Positions 44,108-53,994 of a stretch of DNA of 64,000 nt are shown one piece after another. The stretch is from contig NZ_JBKINJ010000001.1 of NCBI RefSeq assembly GCF_046602855.1, forward strand, positions 1,860,001-1,924,000, read 5' to 3'. The translations under genes were made by a program, and so were the position numbers. This DNA is from Gracilimonas sp046602855. GTDB taxonomy: Bacteria; Bacteroidota; Rhodothermia; Balneolales; Balneolaceae. Below the pieces are notes generated by a model that was not told the origin of the DNA, ran no database searches, and saw nothing but the letters and a program-made list of their open reading frames with translations. The stretch's first letter is position 1, and each line of letters begins with the position of its first letter.

Positions 44108-45355
44108 ATGAAAGAATTTTTTGCAAACTTCTTTGATAAATATGGACTTTCATTCATTATGGTTGCCAGCTACTTTGGCAGTGGCTCAATTTTCATCGCA
44201 AGTCAGGCCGGTGTAGAATACGGTTACGTCTTGATCTGGGCAGTAATAGGTGCTGTAATGCTGGGTTTTATGGCTCAGGATATGAGTGCCCGGCTTGGAA
44301 TATACGGTGACACACTAATGACCTTTATACGTAAAAAGCTGGGAAAAAACGGTGCGTTGATCCTGGCCTTATTTCTTTCGCTGGGTTGTATTGCATGGAC
44401 ACTCGCACTGACGGCCGCTGTGGGAATGAGTTTTGAAGTATTAACAGGCGGTGCAATTACATGGCAACCTCTTGCAGTTGTTACCGGAATTGTAGCAATC
44501 ATTGTAGGCACCTTGCATTATGGTTACGTGGAAAAAGTAATGACCGGCATGATGTTTCTACTACTTATCCTGTATTTAGTTGTAGCAGGAGCAAGCGGTC
44601 CTGATATGGTTGAAGTTGCAAAAGGATTTATCCCTTCTATCCCCGATACAGGCGCAATGATGCTGGGTGCGGCTATCCTTGGTACGACAGCACTATGGCC
44701 AAACTTTTTCCTGGAATCAATTCTGGTGAAACGAAAAGGATGGAACAGTGACAAACACGTAAAAAGTATGCGCACCGATCTCACCATGGGATACACCGTA
44801 GGAGGTTTGATCACAGTGGCTATCATTATTGTATCGGCAGCAGTACTCAGGCCGGCAGGTTATACTGAATTATCATCATTTGTAGCTCCGGGAGAGGCCC
44901 TAGAGATCATTTTGGGACGCTGGGCTATGATCGTATTTTTGGTCGGTGTGATCGCAGCTGCCTTTAACAGTATTGTACCCATAATGTGGACAGTACCCTA
45001 CATGGTACTCGAGGCTTTAGATATCGATCATGAAGAAGGAACCAGCAGTAAATTCAAGATGATTTTTGCAGGCGGAATCCTCATCGGAATGTTCTCTCCG
45101 CTGGTTGCAAAAATAACCGGATTAAGTGTTGTTGAAATGATCACCCTGTTCCCTGCCTATAATGGTGTATTTGGGTTACCCATAACGGCTGCCCTTTTAT
45201 TCTGGGCTATGAACGACAAAAAACTAATGGGTGTAAATACGAATTCGTGGAAATTGAACATCGCTAATTTCATGTTGGTATTATTTTCAACCTACATTGC
45301 TATAAATTCTGCTCAGGGTGTAATGTCAGCTATTTTCGGCGGAATGTTTCTATAA
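44108..45355 (+). CDS. Nramp-family transporter with altered metal-site motifs
   Basis: 415 residues, 11 spans. The overall pattern matches Nramp: a first helix ending in a short break, then QAGVEYGYVLIWAVIGAVMLGFMAQDMSARLG. But the DPGN motif of helix 1 is GSGS (ASYFGSGSIF) and the MPHN motif of helix 6 is WPNF (GTTALWPNFFLES). Mn/Fe binding of the canonical kind is therefore unlikely; NRAMP-related magnesium or other transporters with changed sites are known. Substrate cannot be assigned. Confidence 0.82.
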   Translation: MKEFFANFFDKYGLSFIMVASYFGSGSIFIASQAGVEYGYVLIWAVIGAVMLGFMAQDMSARLGIYGDTLMTFIRKKLGKNGALILALFLSLGCIAWTLALTAAVGMSFEVLTGGAITWQPLAVVTGIVAIIVGTLHYGYVEKVMTGMMFLLLILYLVVAGASGPDMVEVAKGFIPSIPDTGAMMLGAAILGTTALWPNFFLESILVKRKGWNSDKHVKSMRTDLTMGYTVGGLITVAIIIVSAAVLRPAGYTELSSFVAPGEALEIILGRWAMIVFLVGVIAAAFNSIVPIMWTVPYMVLEALDIDHEEGTSSKFKMIFAGGILIGMFSPLVAKITGLSVVEMITLFPAYNGVFGLPITAALLFWAMNDKKLMGVNTNSWKLNIANFMLVLFSTYIAINSAQGVMSAIFGGMFL

Positions 45356-45472
45356 GCAGCCACCTCATGACCGGCAATTCTAATAATCTGCTTCATAGCT
45401 TATGATCACGATTTGTACATTAGTGGTCTTAGCCTTGAAAACCATTTATACATAATTTTAAAAACCTTCTTC

Positions 45473-46303
45473 ATGATCCTGTTTATCAGTCTCTTGTTTT
45501 CCGCGATGACTGCCATGAGTACTGAGATCATGATCTTATTACTCATCATTGCTTTGGTGGGGGGAATTTGCATAACCACTATTGGCCCCGGAGGTATTTT
45601 TGTTACCATAGCACTTTTTGCCCTTCTCCCTCTTGACCCAAGCACAGTGGCCGGTACGGCCAGTGCAACCTTCATTGCAACAGGTATTGTAGGGAGTCTT
45701 GGGTACTTAAAGTCAGGTGAACTAAAAGGGATAGTGGCCGGTAAGGCTGCAGGTGTATTGAGTCTGGCATCTGTAATTGGTGCATTTGCCGGAGCACAGA
45801 TCAACACATTATTAAATGCTTCAACCTTTGCTATACTTCTGGGCTTATTCGTTCTTTTCACGGGCATACTGATCCTTTATCGTCAAAAGAAACAACTTAA
45901 ACCTGACAGTCGACTACAGATCGATACTCTCAGAGGTTTATCCTGGCTTGCCGGAGTTGGGCTAGCTGTTGGACTCCCCGGTGGACTGTTGGGTGTAGGC
46001 GGACCTGTACTTGCAGTTCCGCTGATGGTAGTACTTGGCGTCCCCATGCTTTTATCAGTAGCCTTGGCTCAGGTTCAATCCATTTTCATATCAGGCATGG
46101 CCACCTTCGGATATATGATACATGATGCTGTGGATTGGCAACTTGCCTTTTTCCTGACAGTGCCTTTACTGATAGGTACCATTTCCGGATGGTACATCGC
46201 TCAACGTATCAAAGCCAGCAAGCTTCAGATTTCACTGGCTTTGGTTCTTATCCTACTCGGTATCTACTTAATAGCAGGCGGAACCACACCCGGAAGTGCA
46301 TAA
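45473..46303 (+). CDS. TauE/SafE-family membrane exporter
   Basis: About 276 residues from ATG 45473; ATG 45506 or 45515 (MSTEIMILLLIIALVGG) would also fit. Two homologous halves: IGPGGIFVTIALFALLPLDPSTVAGTASATFI in the first and GLPGGLLGVGGPVLAVPLMVVLGVPMLLSVALAQ in the second, the TauE/SafE repeat signature. About 8 spans. Exports sulfite or organosulfur anions in characterised members; the substrate here is unknown. Follows the Nramp gene at 117 bases. Confidence 0.82.
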   Translation: MILFISLLFSAMTAMSTEIMILLLIIALVGGICITTIGPGGIFVTIALFALLPLDPSTVAGTASATFIATGIVGSLGYLKSGELKGIVAGKAAGVLSLASVIGAFAGAQINTLLNASTFAILLGLFVLFTGILILYRQKKQLKPDSRLQIDTLRGLSWLAGVGLAVGLPGGLLGVGGPVLAVPLMVVLGVPMLLSVALAQVQSIFISGMATFGYMIHDAVDWQLAFFLTVPLLIGTISGWYIAQRIKASKLQISLALVLILLGIYLIAGGTTPGSA

Positions 46304-46350
46304 GTATTATTCCGATATTTAGTATTCCTCTTTTGAATTTTTCTTATTCC

Positions 46351-46920
46351 TTATCCCCAGATCTTCAACATAAAGAAAACAACTACGCCTGTGACTGATA
46401 CATAGAGCCAGATCGGGAAGGTCCACCGCGATACTTTTCGATGGATCTTGAATTTCCCGCTAAATGCAAAGTAGAAACTCGCAAGTACCAGGGGAACCAC
46501 AAACACAGAAAGTATAATATGGCTGATCAATACGAAGAAATAGACAGGCCTGACAAATCCCTCCCCCAGAAACTTCGTATCTCCTACATAATGATGATAC
46601 ACAATATAGCTTACCAGAAATAACGCAGAGGTAAAAAAAGCTGCGAGATTAAATCTCATATGCTTTTGGAAGTCGCGTTTTTTGATCTCCCAAAATGCCA
46701 ACAAAAGAAACACCGTGCTCAAAGAATTGAGTGCTGCATTAACGGCTGATAAATTACCTATCCAGGTTACCGGAGCTTCAGCTCCTTCATTAAAATATAT
46801 AAGCCAAAACAGAAAAAGGATCGCAATTATGCTCAATCCAATGATAAAGAAAAGGGCTTTTTTCGCACTTACCTGTTCCAAGATCTTTGATGATTCAGGA
46901 AGTTTTACATTTTCATTCAT
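46351..46920 (-). CDS. DUF420 (CtaM-like) membrane protein
   Basis: 189 residues, five spans. NAALNSLSTVFLLLAFWEIKKRDFQKHMRFN, YIVYHHYVGDTKFLG, LISHIILSVFVVPLVLASF and FPIWLYVSVTGVVVFFMLKIWG are the DUF420 signature, with conserved His in the membrane. Members include YozB/CtaM, required for aa3 oxidase maturation in Gram-positives. It is divergent from the act-caa3 operon, consistent with oxidase assembly. Confidence 0.85.
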   Translation of the reverse strand: MNENVKLPESSKILEQVSAKKALFFIIGLSIIAILFLFWLIYFNEGAEAPVTWIGNLSAVNAALNSLSTVFLLLAFWEIKKRDFQKHMRFNLAAFFTSALFLVSYIVYHHYVGDTKFLGEGFVRPVYFFVLISHIILSVFVVPLVLASFYFAFSGKFKIHRKVSRWTFPIWLYVSVTGVVVFFMLKIWG

Positions 46921-47137
46921 GCTTATAAACGTCTATTCGGTTGTAGGACAAAGTTAAGGCAAACAAAACTAAATACAGAGTTTTTCAATTCCTTTTGAGG
47001 CATTTTTGTCAAATGTATACTATATTTTCAGCCTCACATGTCGGATGTGCTGTGAAAGTCTCGCAAATTTCTATTTAGAACAGTTTTAAATAATAGACTG
47101 TTACTTCTTTTTGTTCAATTTAGAACGAAAAAATTGA

Positions 47138-47145
47138 TAGATTTG
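47138..47145 (+). promoter_or_regulatory. Candidate promoter -7 element of the act-caa3 operon
   Basis: TAGATTTG matches TAnnTTTG exactly, 60 bases before the actA start. A TTG sits 24 bases upstream, slightly wider than the usual spacing. Confidence 0.45.
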
Positions 47146-47204
47146 CGCGGCTTCTTAATGGGAGCATTACTGCTCTATACCTAAACATAAAATAAGCAAT
47201 CTTT

Positions 47205-47849
47205 ATGGCGCAGATTTTCCCCAAGTGGACAAATCAAGTTCCCCGAAAAATCTTAATTGGTTTAATTGTCTTACTCAATGCTATCATTTTTGGCGTTTGG
47301 TATTTCTTCTCACCTGAATACACCGATGTAGGCTATGCTCCGGAACAGCCGGTTCCCTACAGTCACCAACTTCACGTAGATCAGCTTGGACTTGATTGTC
47401 AATATTGTCATACCAGCACATTTGACTCTAAGCAAGCCAATATTCCGGCTACTCAAACCTGTATGAACTGTCATAATCAAATTCAAACAGACAGTGAAAA
47501 ACTTGAGTTGGTTCGGGAAAGCTGGCAATCAGGTAAAGCCATAGAATGGGTCAGAGTTCACAACCTGGCTGATTATGCCTATTTCAATCACTCAGCACAC
47601 GTTAACGTTGGTGTTGGCTGTGAAAGCTGCCATGGAAGAATTGATAAAATGGAAGTTGTTTATCAAACCGAGCCGCTTAGCATGGCTTGGTGCCTCGACT
47701 GCCACCGGGAGCCTGAGAAATATATCCGCCCTGTCGATGAAGTAACCACCATGGGCTATCAGGTTGAAAATCAGCTTGAACTTGGAAAAGAACTGGTAGA
47801 CAAAAAGAATATTCATGCTCCGACCTACTGCCAGGGTTGCCATTATTAA
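47205..47849 (+). CDS. actA: ActA, pentaheme cytochrome c of Alternative Complex III
   Basis: 214 residues. One N-terminal anchor (IGLIVLLNAIIFGVWYF) and five CxxCH motifs: CQYCH, CMNCH, CESCH, CLDCH and CQGCH, the last at the C-terminus. It transfers electrons from ActB/quinol towards the soluble or fused cytochromes. First gene of the act operon. Confidence 0.93.
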   Translation: MAQIFPKWTNQVPRKILIGLIVLLNAIIFGVWYFFSPEYTDVGYAPEQPVPYSHQLHVDQLGLDCQYCHTSTFDSKQANIPATQTCMNCHNQIQTDSEKLELVRESWQSGKAIEWVRVHNLADYAYFNHSAHVNVGVGCESCHGRIDKMEVVYQTEPLSMAWCLDCHREPEKYIRPVDEVTTMGYQVENQLELGKELVDKKNIHAPTYCQGCHY

Positions 47850-47883
47850 TAATGTGAAGGATTCAGAAATTACAGATCAACAG

Positions 47884-50800
47884 ATGAGCGAAGAAGTTAA
47901 ACAAACCACATACTGGAAAAGCTTAAAAGAGTTAGCAAACAATAAGGAATATCAAAAGTTTGCTGAGCGCGAGTTCCCTGAAAATGCCACTGAATTAACC
48001 GATGGTGTTTCACGTCGTGGCTTTCTTAGGGTTATGGGAGCCTCAGTAGCCCTTGCCGGGTTAGCGGCCTGCCGACGGCCGGTTCAAAAGATCCTTCCCT
48101 ATTCAAAGCAACCGGAAGATGTAGTACCCGGCGTACCTTTATATTATGCAACCGCTATGCCGGTTCAAGGTAACCTTGTCGGATTGATAGCAGAAAATCA
48201 CGAGGGAAGACCTACAAAATTAGAAGGAAATGACCTTCATCCTGCCAGTAAGGGTGGAACAAGTATTTTTAATCAGGCCGCTATTCTAGGCCTTTATGAC
48301 CCTGACCGATCGCGTTCTCCATTGAATAATGGAAACAAAGCCACCAAAGCAGACTTTACTGAGTTCGCAGCATCACACTTTTCAAATACCGGTCAGCGAA
48401 TTGCCTTTATTTCTGAAGCTAATTCCTCTCCTACCTTTAATGGACTGAAAGAACAGGCTCAATCTAAATTCCCTAACTCAACCTGGGTTACCTATGAGCC
48501 TTTTGGTGAAGATAATGTAATTGAAGGTAATCGAATTGCCTTTGGCCGTCGTTTAAGAACACATTATAATTATACAAATGCTGATGTTATCGTTTCTTTA
48601 AATGATGACTTCATGGCATCCACACATCCAAATAGTGTGGAATATGCAAAACAGGTGTCTTCCCGACGCAAGGTAACTGACACTAACGGCGAAATGAACC
48701 GAATCTACGCTGTTGAGGATTCCTTTACACTCACCGGTTCTTATGCTGATCACAGATTAAAGCTTAAAGCGAGTGAGATAGAAGCATTTACGTATGCGCT
48801 TGCTGCTGCACTTTCTTCACGTATCAATGGACTGAACGCATTTAGCAGTTATTCAAATGAGTTCTCTGACCATAAATGGACCACAGTGCTTGCTGATGAA
48901 TTAGCAGCAAACGCAGGTGCCTCAGCACTTTCGGTAGGATCTCAGTACAAACCTGAAGTTCATGCTGCAGTGGCAGCCATCAATCAGGCTCTTGGAAATG
49001 CAGGGAATTCCGTAAACTATCTCGAAGTACCACATTTCGACGATCAGAACAACAATCAGGCTTTTGCTGATGTTGCAGCTGAAATGAAAGCAGGCAATAT
49101 CGACACGGTTGTAATGGTTGGCGTGAACCCGGTTTACACTGCCCCTGCTGATCTTGATTTTGAAAATGCACTGTCTAACGTTGAAACCGTAGTTAATCTA
49201 TCGGATTACGTAGACGAGACAGCCAAAAAGACCACATGGCATGTAAATCGTGCTCACTTCTTGGAAGCATGGGGTGATGGCTATTCTTATGGCGGTGCCC
49301 GTTCCATAATTCAACCACAAATTCAGCCTCTGCACGATGGACTGAGTGAAATTGAATTTTTGAATACGATCGTGAACGGTGAAATGATATCCGGATATGA
49401 TCTGGTTCAAAATACCTTTAGAGGGTTTTACAGATCAGGTTTCAGCAATCGCTGGACTAATATCCTACACGATGGAATTGATACCTCTGATAATTACACA
49501 GCTGTAAACGTAAGATTAAGCAACGGCTTTGCCTCTGCAATGAATCAGGCTACATCCAATATTTCGGTCGCTTCCGGAATGGAAGTTGTTATCCGCCCGG
49601 ATGCTACTTTATATGATGGCCGTTATGCCAACCTTGGATGGCTTCAGGAACTTCCTGACCCAATGACCAAGATCACATGGGACAACGTGGCTTTAATGAG
49701 TCCGGCAACGGCTGAAAAATTAGGCGTCAAAGAACAAAGTGCCGGGAAAGATATAACTGATGTAGTTGAAATAACTATAAACGGCAAGACTATTAATATT
49801 GCAGCCTGGATCCAACCGGGGCATGCTGATGACTCTATTACACTAACTGCCGGTTATGGACGTGAAAGTATTGGCCGAGTTGCCAACTCTTACATGGATT
49901 ATACTGCGGGTGGTGTGGATATTTATCCGATCAGAGGCACTCAAAATATGTTCTTTGCCTCTGCCAGCGTATCTAACACCGGCGATACATACGAAATTGC
50001 TTGCGTACAGGACCATTATAGCCTTGAAGGTCGTGATATGTACCGACAGGCTTCCCTCTCCGAATACAAAGAGAATCCTGACTTTGCCTCCTTCGAGTCA
50101 GTTCATACTTATCCTGTTCCTGGGATGGCCGAAGCAAGAGAAAATGGAGATACTGACGGACCAATCTCTCTGTTTGATGAGCAAACTTACCCTGATTACG
50201 AACCTCAATGGGGAATGGCTATTGATTTGAACTCCTGTTTTGGTTGCGGAGTATGTGTGATAGCTTGTCAGAGTGAGAACAACATCCCAGTGATCGGTAA
50301 GAAAGAAGTAAAAATGGGTCGCGAAATGCACTGGATCCGTAATGACCGTTATTATGTGGGCGATGATGCAGATTCACCCCAGGCGGTACACCAGCCTGTC
50401 CCTTGTATGCATTGTGAATTAGCACCTTGCGAGCAGGTTTGTCCGGTTGCTGCTACCACCCACAGCGATGATGGAATGAACCAGATGACGTATAACCGTT
50501 GTATTGGTACCCGTTATTGTGCTAATAACTGTCCTTACAAGGTACGCCGCTTCAATTTCTTCAATTATCCAAAAGAATATTTAACAACGGGCGATGATCC
50601 GGATATCATTCAGATGGCTATGAATCCGGAAGTTACCGTTCGTTTCCGTGGGGTTATGGAAAAATGTACGTATTGCGTACAACGTGTTAACCGTGCCAAG
50701 ATCGACGCTAAGATTGAGACAGGATCACCTAAACCGGCCGACGGAACTGTCAAGACTGCATGTCAACAGGCCTGTCCTGCCGATGCGATCTACTTTGGCG

Positions 50801-50937
50801 ATCTGACCGACGATAACAGCGTTGTTGCTCAAATGAAACGCAACGAAAGAAACTTCCAGATGCTGGAAGAGCTGAATACACGTCCAAGAACCTCTTATAT
50901 GGCTAAACTTACGAATCCAAACCCAGCTTTGGCTTAA
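47884..50937 (+). CDS. actB: ActB, fused molybdopterin-like and Fe-S subunit of Alternative Complex III
   Basis: 1017 residues from ATG 47884 (MSEEVKQTTYWK); the frame opens earlier at 47815 inside actA, which is unlikely. Twin-arginine signal SRRGFLRVMGASVALAGLAAC near residue 43. The large first part resembles molybdopterin oxidoreductases that have lost the cofactor; the C-terminal quarter is a four-cluster ferredoxin domain: CFGCGVCVIACQSE, CMHCELAPCEQVCPVAATT, CIGTRYCANNCPY and CTYCVQ...CQQACPADAI. Central subunit of the quinol oxidoreductase. Confidence 0.93.
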   Translation: MSEEVKQTTYWKSLKELANNKEYQKFAEREFPENATELTDGVSRRGFLRVMGASVALAGLAACRRPVQKILPYSKQPEDVVPGVPLYYATAMPVQGNLVGLIAENHEGRPTKLEGNDLHPASKGGTSIFNQAAILGLYDPDRSRSPLNNGNKATKADFTEFAASHFSNTGQRIAFISEANSSPTFNGLKEQAQSKFPNSTWVTYEPFGEDNVIEGNRIAFGRRLRTHYNYTNADVIVSLNDDFMASTHPNSVEYAKQVSSRRKVTDTNGEMNRIYAVEDSFTLTGSYADHRLKLKASEIEAFTYALAAALSSRINGLNAFSSYSNEFSDHKWTTVLADELAANAGASALSVGSQYKPEVHAAVAAINQALGNAGNSVNYLEVPHFDDQNNNQAFADVAAEMKAGNIDTVVMVGVNPVYTAPADLDFENALSNVETVVNLSDYVDETAKKTTWHVNRAHFLEAWGDGYSYGGARSIIQPQIQPLHDGLSEIEFLNTIVNGEMISGYDLVQNTFRGFYRSGFSNRWTNILHDGIDTSDNYTAVNVRLSNGFASAMNQATSNISVASGMEVVIRPDATLYDGRYANLGWLQELPDPMTKITWDNVALMSPATAEKLGVKEQSAGKDITDVVEITINGKTINIAAWIQPGHADDSITLTAGYGRESIGRVANSYMDYTAGGVDIYPIRGTQNMFFASASVSNTGDTYEIACVQDHYSLEGRDMYRQASLSEYKENPDFASFESVHTYPVPGMAEARENGDTDGPISLFDEQTYPDYEPQWGMAIDLNSCFGCGVCVIACQSENNIPVIGKKEVKMGREMHWIRNDRYYVGDDADSPQAVHQPVPCMHCELAPCEQVCPVAATTHSDDGMNQMTYNRCIGTRYCANNCPYKVRRFNFFNYPKEYLTTGDDPDIIQMAMNPEVTVRFRGVMEKCTYCVQRVNRAKIDAKIETGSPKPADGTVKTACQQACPADAIYFGDLTDDNSVVAQMKRNERNFQMLEELNTRPRTSYMAKLTNPNPALA

Positions 50938-50964
50938 GATATTAATCAGGAATACATCCAAAAC

Positions 50965-52392
50965 ATGAGTAAATACCAATACGTACCGGAACCCGCTCTT
51001 GTAAAAGGCGATCATGACTTTTCGAGCCTTACACGACTGGTTACTGATATTAATTTACGTCCCACTCCGAAATTATGGTATCTGGCCATGCTCGGAGCCA
51101 ACGCACTTCTAATGGTAATGGTAGTAGCCATTGGTTATCTGATATGGGAAGGAACCGGAATCTGGGGGCTTAACAATCCTGTTGGTTGGGGTTGGGCCAT
51201 TATCAACTTTGTATGGTGGGTAGGTATAGGCCATGCCGGAACATTAATCTCGGCTATCTTATTCTTATTCCGTCAGGATTGGCGTACCGCTATTAACCGT
51301 TTTGCTGAAGCGATGACCATCTTTGCTGTAATGTGTGCCGGGGTATTTCCGGCCATTCACGTTGGTCGTATTTGGGTCATCTATTGGGTTTTTCCGATCC
51401 CCAATCAAATGGCAATGTGGCCTAATTTCAATTCCCCTCTTTTATGGGATGTTTTTGCTGTTTCCACTTACTTCACAGTATCCTTCCTTTTCTGGTACGT
51501 AGGGCTGGTTCCTGATCTTGCAACGATCCGAGACCGCGCCACTGACAAGATCAGAAAAGTTACTTATGGTATCTTTTCCCTTGGATGGACCGGATCAAAC
51601 CGCCATTGGTGGAATTATGAAAAAGCTTACATGATACTTGCCGGTTTGGCTACTCCCCTGGTACTTTCAGTTCACACTATTGTATCATTTGACTTTGCCG
51701 TTTCTATGATACCGGGTTGGCATACAACCATTTTTCCTCCCTACTTTGTGGCCGGTGCCGTATTCTCCGGTTTTGCCATGGTACTTACATTGATGATCAT
51801 AGCCCGCAAGATCTACGGGATGAAAGACATCATGACTGATGATCACATGGAAAAAATGAATATTGTGATCCTCGTAACCGGATCTATGGTGGGTTTTGCC
51901 TACATTATGGAATTCTTTATAGCCTGGTATAGCGGCGTTGAATATGAAAAAGCTATATTCCTTCTACGTGCCACCGGACCCTACGCTTGGGCTTACTGGA
52001 CTATGATGATCTGTAACGTGCTGTCCCCTCAATTCTTTTGGTCCAAAAAATTACGTCGCAGTGTAGGTTTCACTTTCTTTATTTCTATTGTAGTGAATAT
52101 CGGAATGTGGTTCGAACGATTTGTAATTACCGTAACATCACTGGCAACAGATTATCTTCCTTCCAGCTGGGATTATTTTTCCCCAACTATTTGGGACGTA
52201 ATGACTTATGTTGGAACATTCGGATTATTCTTTACTATGTTCCTCCTGTTCCTGCGTTTCTTACCGATGATCGCACTTGCAGAGATAAAAGCTGTTATGC
52301 CATTGGCAGATCCTCACAACTATGATGAGGAAACTAACGAATACGTTGCCCCTAAAGTTGAAGTCCCTGAACCTCAATCTGAGAAGGTTTAA
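50965..52392 (+). CDS. actC: ActC, NrfD-like quinol-oxidising membrane subunit
   Basis: 475 residues with ten spans. NrfD-like features: WWVGIGHAGTLISAILFLFRQDWRTAINRFAEAMTIFA and FPAIHVGR, with the Q-site residues, and GWHTTIFPPYFVAGAVFSGFAM. It binds menaquinol in the membrane and may move protons. 27 bases after actB. Confidence 0.93.
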   Translation: MSKYQYVPEPALVKGDHDFSSLTRLVTDINLRPTPKLWYLAMLGANALLMVMVVAIGYLIWEGTGIWGLNNPVGWGWAIINFVWWVGIGHAGTLISAILFLFRQDWRTAINRFAEAMTIFAVMCAGVFPAIHVGRIWVIYWVFPIPNQMAMWPNFNSPLLWDVFAVSTYFTVSFLFWYVGLVPDLATIRDRATDKIRKVTYGIFSLGWTGSNRHWWNYEKAYMILAGLATPLVLSVHTIVSFDFAVSMIPGWHTTIFPPYFVAGAVFSGFAMVLTLMIIARKIYGMKDIMTDDHMEKMNIVILVTGSMVGFAYIMEFFIAWYSGVEYEKAIFLLRATGPYAWAYWTMMICNVLSPQFFWSKKLRRSVGFTFFISIVVNIGMWFERFVITVTSLATDYLPSSWDYFSPTIWDVMTYVGTFGLFFTMFLLFLRFLPMIALAEIKAVMPLADPHNYDEETNEYVAPKVEVPEPQSEKV

Positions 52393-52396
52393 GAAT

Positions 52397-52942
52397 ATGA
52401 GTACTACAGAAGATCAAAAATTACATAGTATACTTGCGGAATTTAGGAATCCTAAGGAACTAACAGATGTAGCCAAAAAGATGGCTAATTCCGGATATAA
52501 CAGATTTGATACTTTTAGCCCTTTTCCTATTCATGGAATGGATAAAGCAATGAATCTTAAAAAATCTAAATTAGGCTGGATCGTTCTTGGTCACGGAGTT
52601 CTTGGTTTTACCTTAGCTGTTGCTATGATGTATTACATGTCGGTGATTGACTATCCACTTAATATCAGTGGGAAACCATTTTTTAATGCTCCTGCCTGGG
52701 TACCAATTATATTTGAACTGACGGTGCTCTTATCCGCTTTTGGAGCTGTTTTTGGGATGTTCTTCCTTAACGGACTTCCAAAATTACATAATCCTCTTTT
52801 CAATTCAGAAAGGTTTAAAAAAGCAACTGACGATGGTTTCTTTGCCTGCATTGAAGCGGATGATGATATGTTTGAGGCAGAAAAAGTAAAAGAACTTTTT
52901 GAGGAAGCCGGTGCTACTCACATTGAGGAAGTCTATGAATAA
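52397..52942 (+). CDS. actD: ActD, small membrane subunit of Alternative Complex III
   Basis: 181 residues from ATG 52397 (MSTTEDQKLHSI); a longer frame from 52322 lies inside actC and is unlikely. DUF3341 features: NRFDTFSPFPIHGMDKAM and two spans with FNAPAWVPIIFELTVLLSAFGAVFGMF, then GLPKLHNPLF. It overlaps actE. Confidence 0.9.
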   Translation: MSTTEDQKLHSILAEFRNPKELTDVAKKMANSGYNRFDTFSPFPIHGMDKAMNLKKSKLGWIVLGHGVLGFTLAVAMMYYMSVIDYPLNISGKPFFNAPAWVPIIFELTVLLSAFGAVFGMFFLNGLPKLHNPLFNSERFKKATDDGFFACIEADDDMFEAEKVKELFEEAGATHIEEVYE

Positions 52943-53969
52943 AAAATCTACACATACACTATTTACAGGCATGAACGTAAAAGGAATGTTTAAGGTAGCC
53001 GGTATTTTTGCACTGGGGATCTCTTTATCAGCCTGCCAGGGTCAACTCAGTGAAAAACCACCTGTTCATCCTAATATGAATATGGATCAACAACCCAGAA
53101 AAGAAGCACAGGAAGTTAACAACTTTTTTGCTGACGGAAGGTCCATGCGTCAACCAGTTGAAGGTACTGTTGCCAGGGGGTTAGCCAAAACTGATAAAGC
53201 TCTGTATGAAGGTGTTGATGATAATGGTGAGTTTATTGACTACATACCTGTTGATTTGACAAGATCATTCCTCTATCGCGGAAAAGAACGGTATAACATT
53301 TTTTGTGCCCCATGTCATGGACAAACCGGTGCCGGTAACGGTGTGATTATGGAAGGAGGATATGGTTATGTACCTGCTCCATCTTATCATGAACAAAGAG
53401 TACGTGATCTTACTGACGGTGCTTTGTACTCTGCCATTTATAATGGGGTGAGAACCATGCCATCCTATTCAACTCAGATACCTGTTAAAGACAGATGGGC
53501 AATTGTGGGATATATCAGAGCTTTACAGGCTAGCCAAAATGTATCTGAACAGGAATTACAACAATTTGATATAGATATTGCTGCACTTCAGGCTAAAGCT
53601 AATGAAGACCAAGCAAGGATGGATTCTATTGCAGCTGCAAGTCAACCACAAGAAACTCCTGAACCTTCAGTTTCACTTGGACAAGAAGTTATCACAGCGA
53701 ATGCCTGTGGTACCTGCCATAGTGAAGACGGATCAGCTGGTATCGGACCAACATGGACCAATCTTTTTGGCAGTGAAGGCCAAGTGGTAACCTCAGAAGG
53801 TGAGACTATCACTGTTACTAAGGATGAAGAATACATCCGAGAGTCTATTGTTGAACCTGATGCCAAGAAGCCTGTTGACTACGAACAAGCAGTTATGGCC
53901 TCTTACAGCTACTTAGCTGATCATGAGATCGAATCCATTGTTCTTTACATAAAAAATCTTGATAACTAA
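52935..53969 (+). CDS. actE: ActE, cytochrome c subunit with an extra CoxB-like heme domain
   Basis: 345 residues from ATG 52935, which overlaps actD by eight bases. Lipobox at SLSA-C. First heme: CAPCHGQTGAGNGV with VRTMPSY (Met ligand), the normal ActE part. After a linker (TMEDQARMDS-type helix and a Pro/Gln stretch) a second cytochrome domain follows: CGTCHSEDGSAGIGPTW, YIRESIVEPDAKKP and VMASYSYLADHEIESIVLYIKNL. It closely matches the C-terminal domain of CoxB in this operon. Classic ActE has one heme, so this is a fusion or domain duplication. Confidence 0.9.
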   Translation: MNKKSTHTLFTGMNVKGMFKVAGIFALGISLSACQGQLSEKPPVHPNMNMDQQPRKEAQEVNNFFADGRSMRQPVEGTVARGLAKTDKALYEGVDDNGEFIDYIPVDLTRSFLYRGKERYNIFCAPCHGQTGAGNGVIMEGGYGYVPAPSYHEQRVRDLTDGALYSAIYNGVRTMPSYSTQIPVKDRWAIVGYIRALQASQNVSEQELQQFDIDIAALQAKANEDQARMDSIAAASQPQETPEPSVSLGQEVITANACGTCHSEDGSAGIGPTWTNLFGSEGQVVTSEGETITVTKDEEYIRESIVEPDAKKPVDYEQAVMASYSYLADHEIESIVLYIKNLDN

Positions 53970-53994
53970 GAACTTTGCTTAACACACTTTTAAA

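Noticed and set aside
45406..45867. Long open frame on the minus strand over the TauE/SafE gene
   Set aside because: The plus-strand frame carries the TauE/SafE repeats; the minus frame is a Pro/Ala-rich shadow with no motif.
47815..47883. Upstream part of the actB frame as coding
   Set aside because: It lies inside the end of actA and precedes the natural ATG before the Tat signal.
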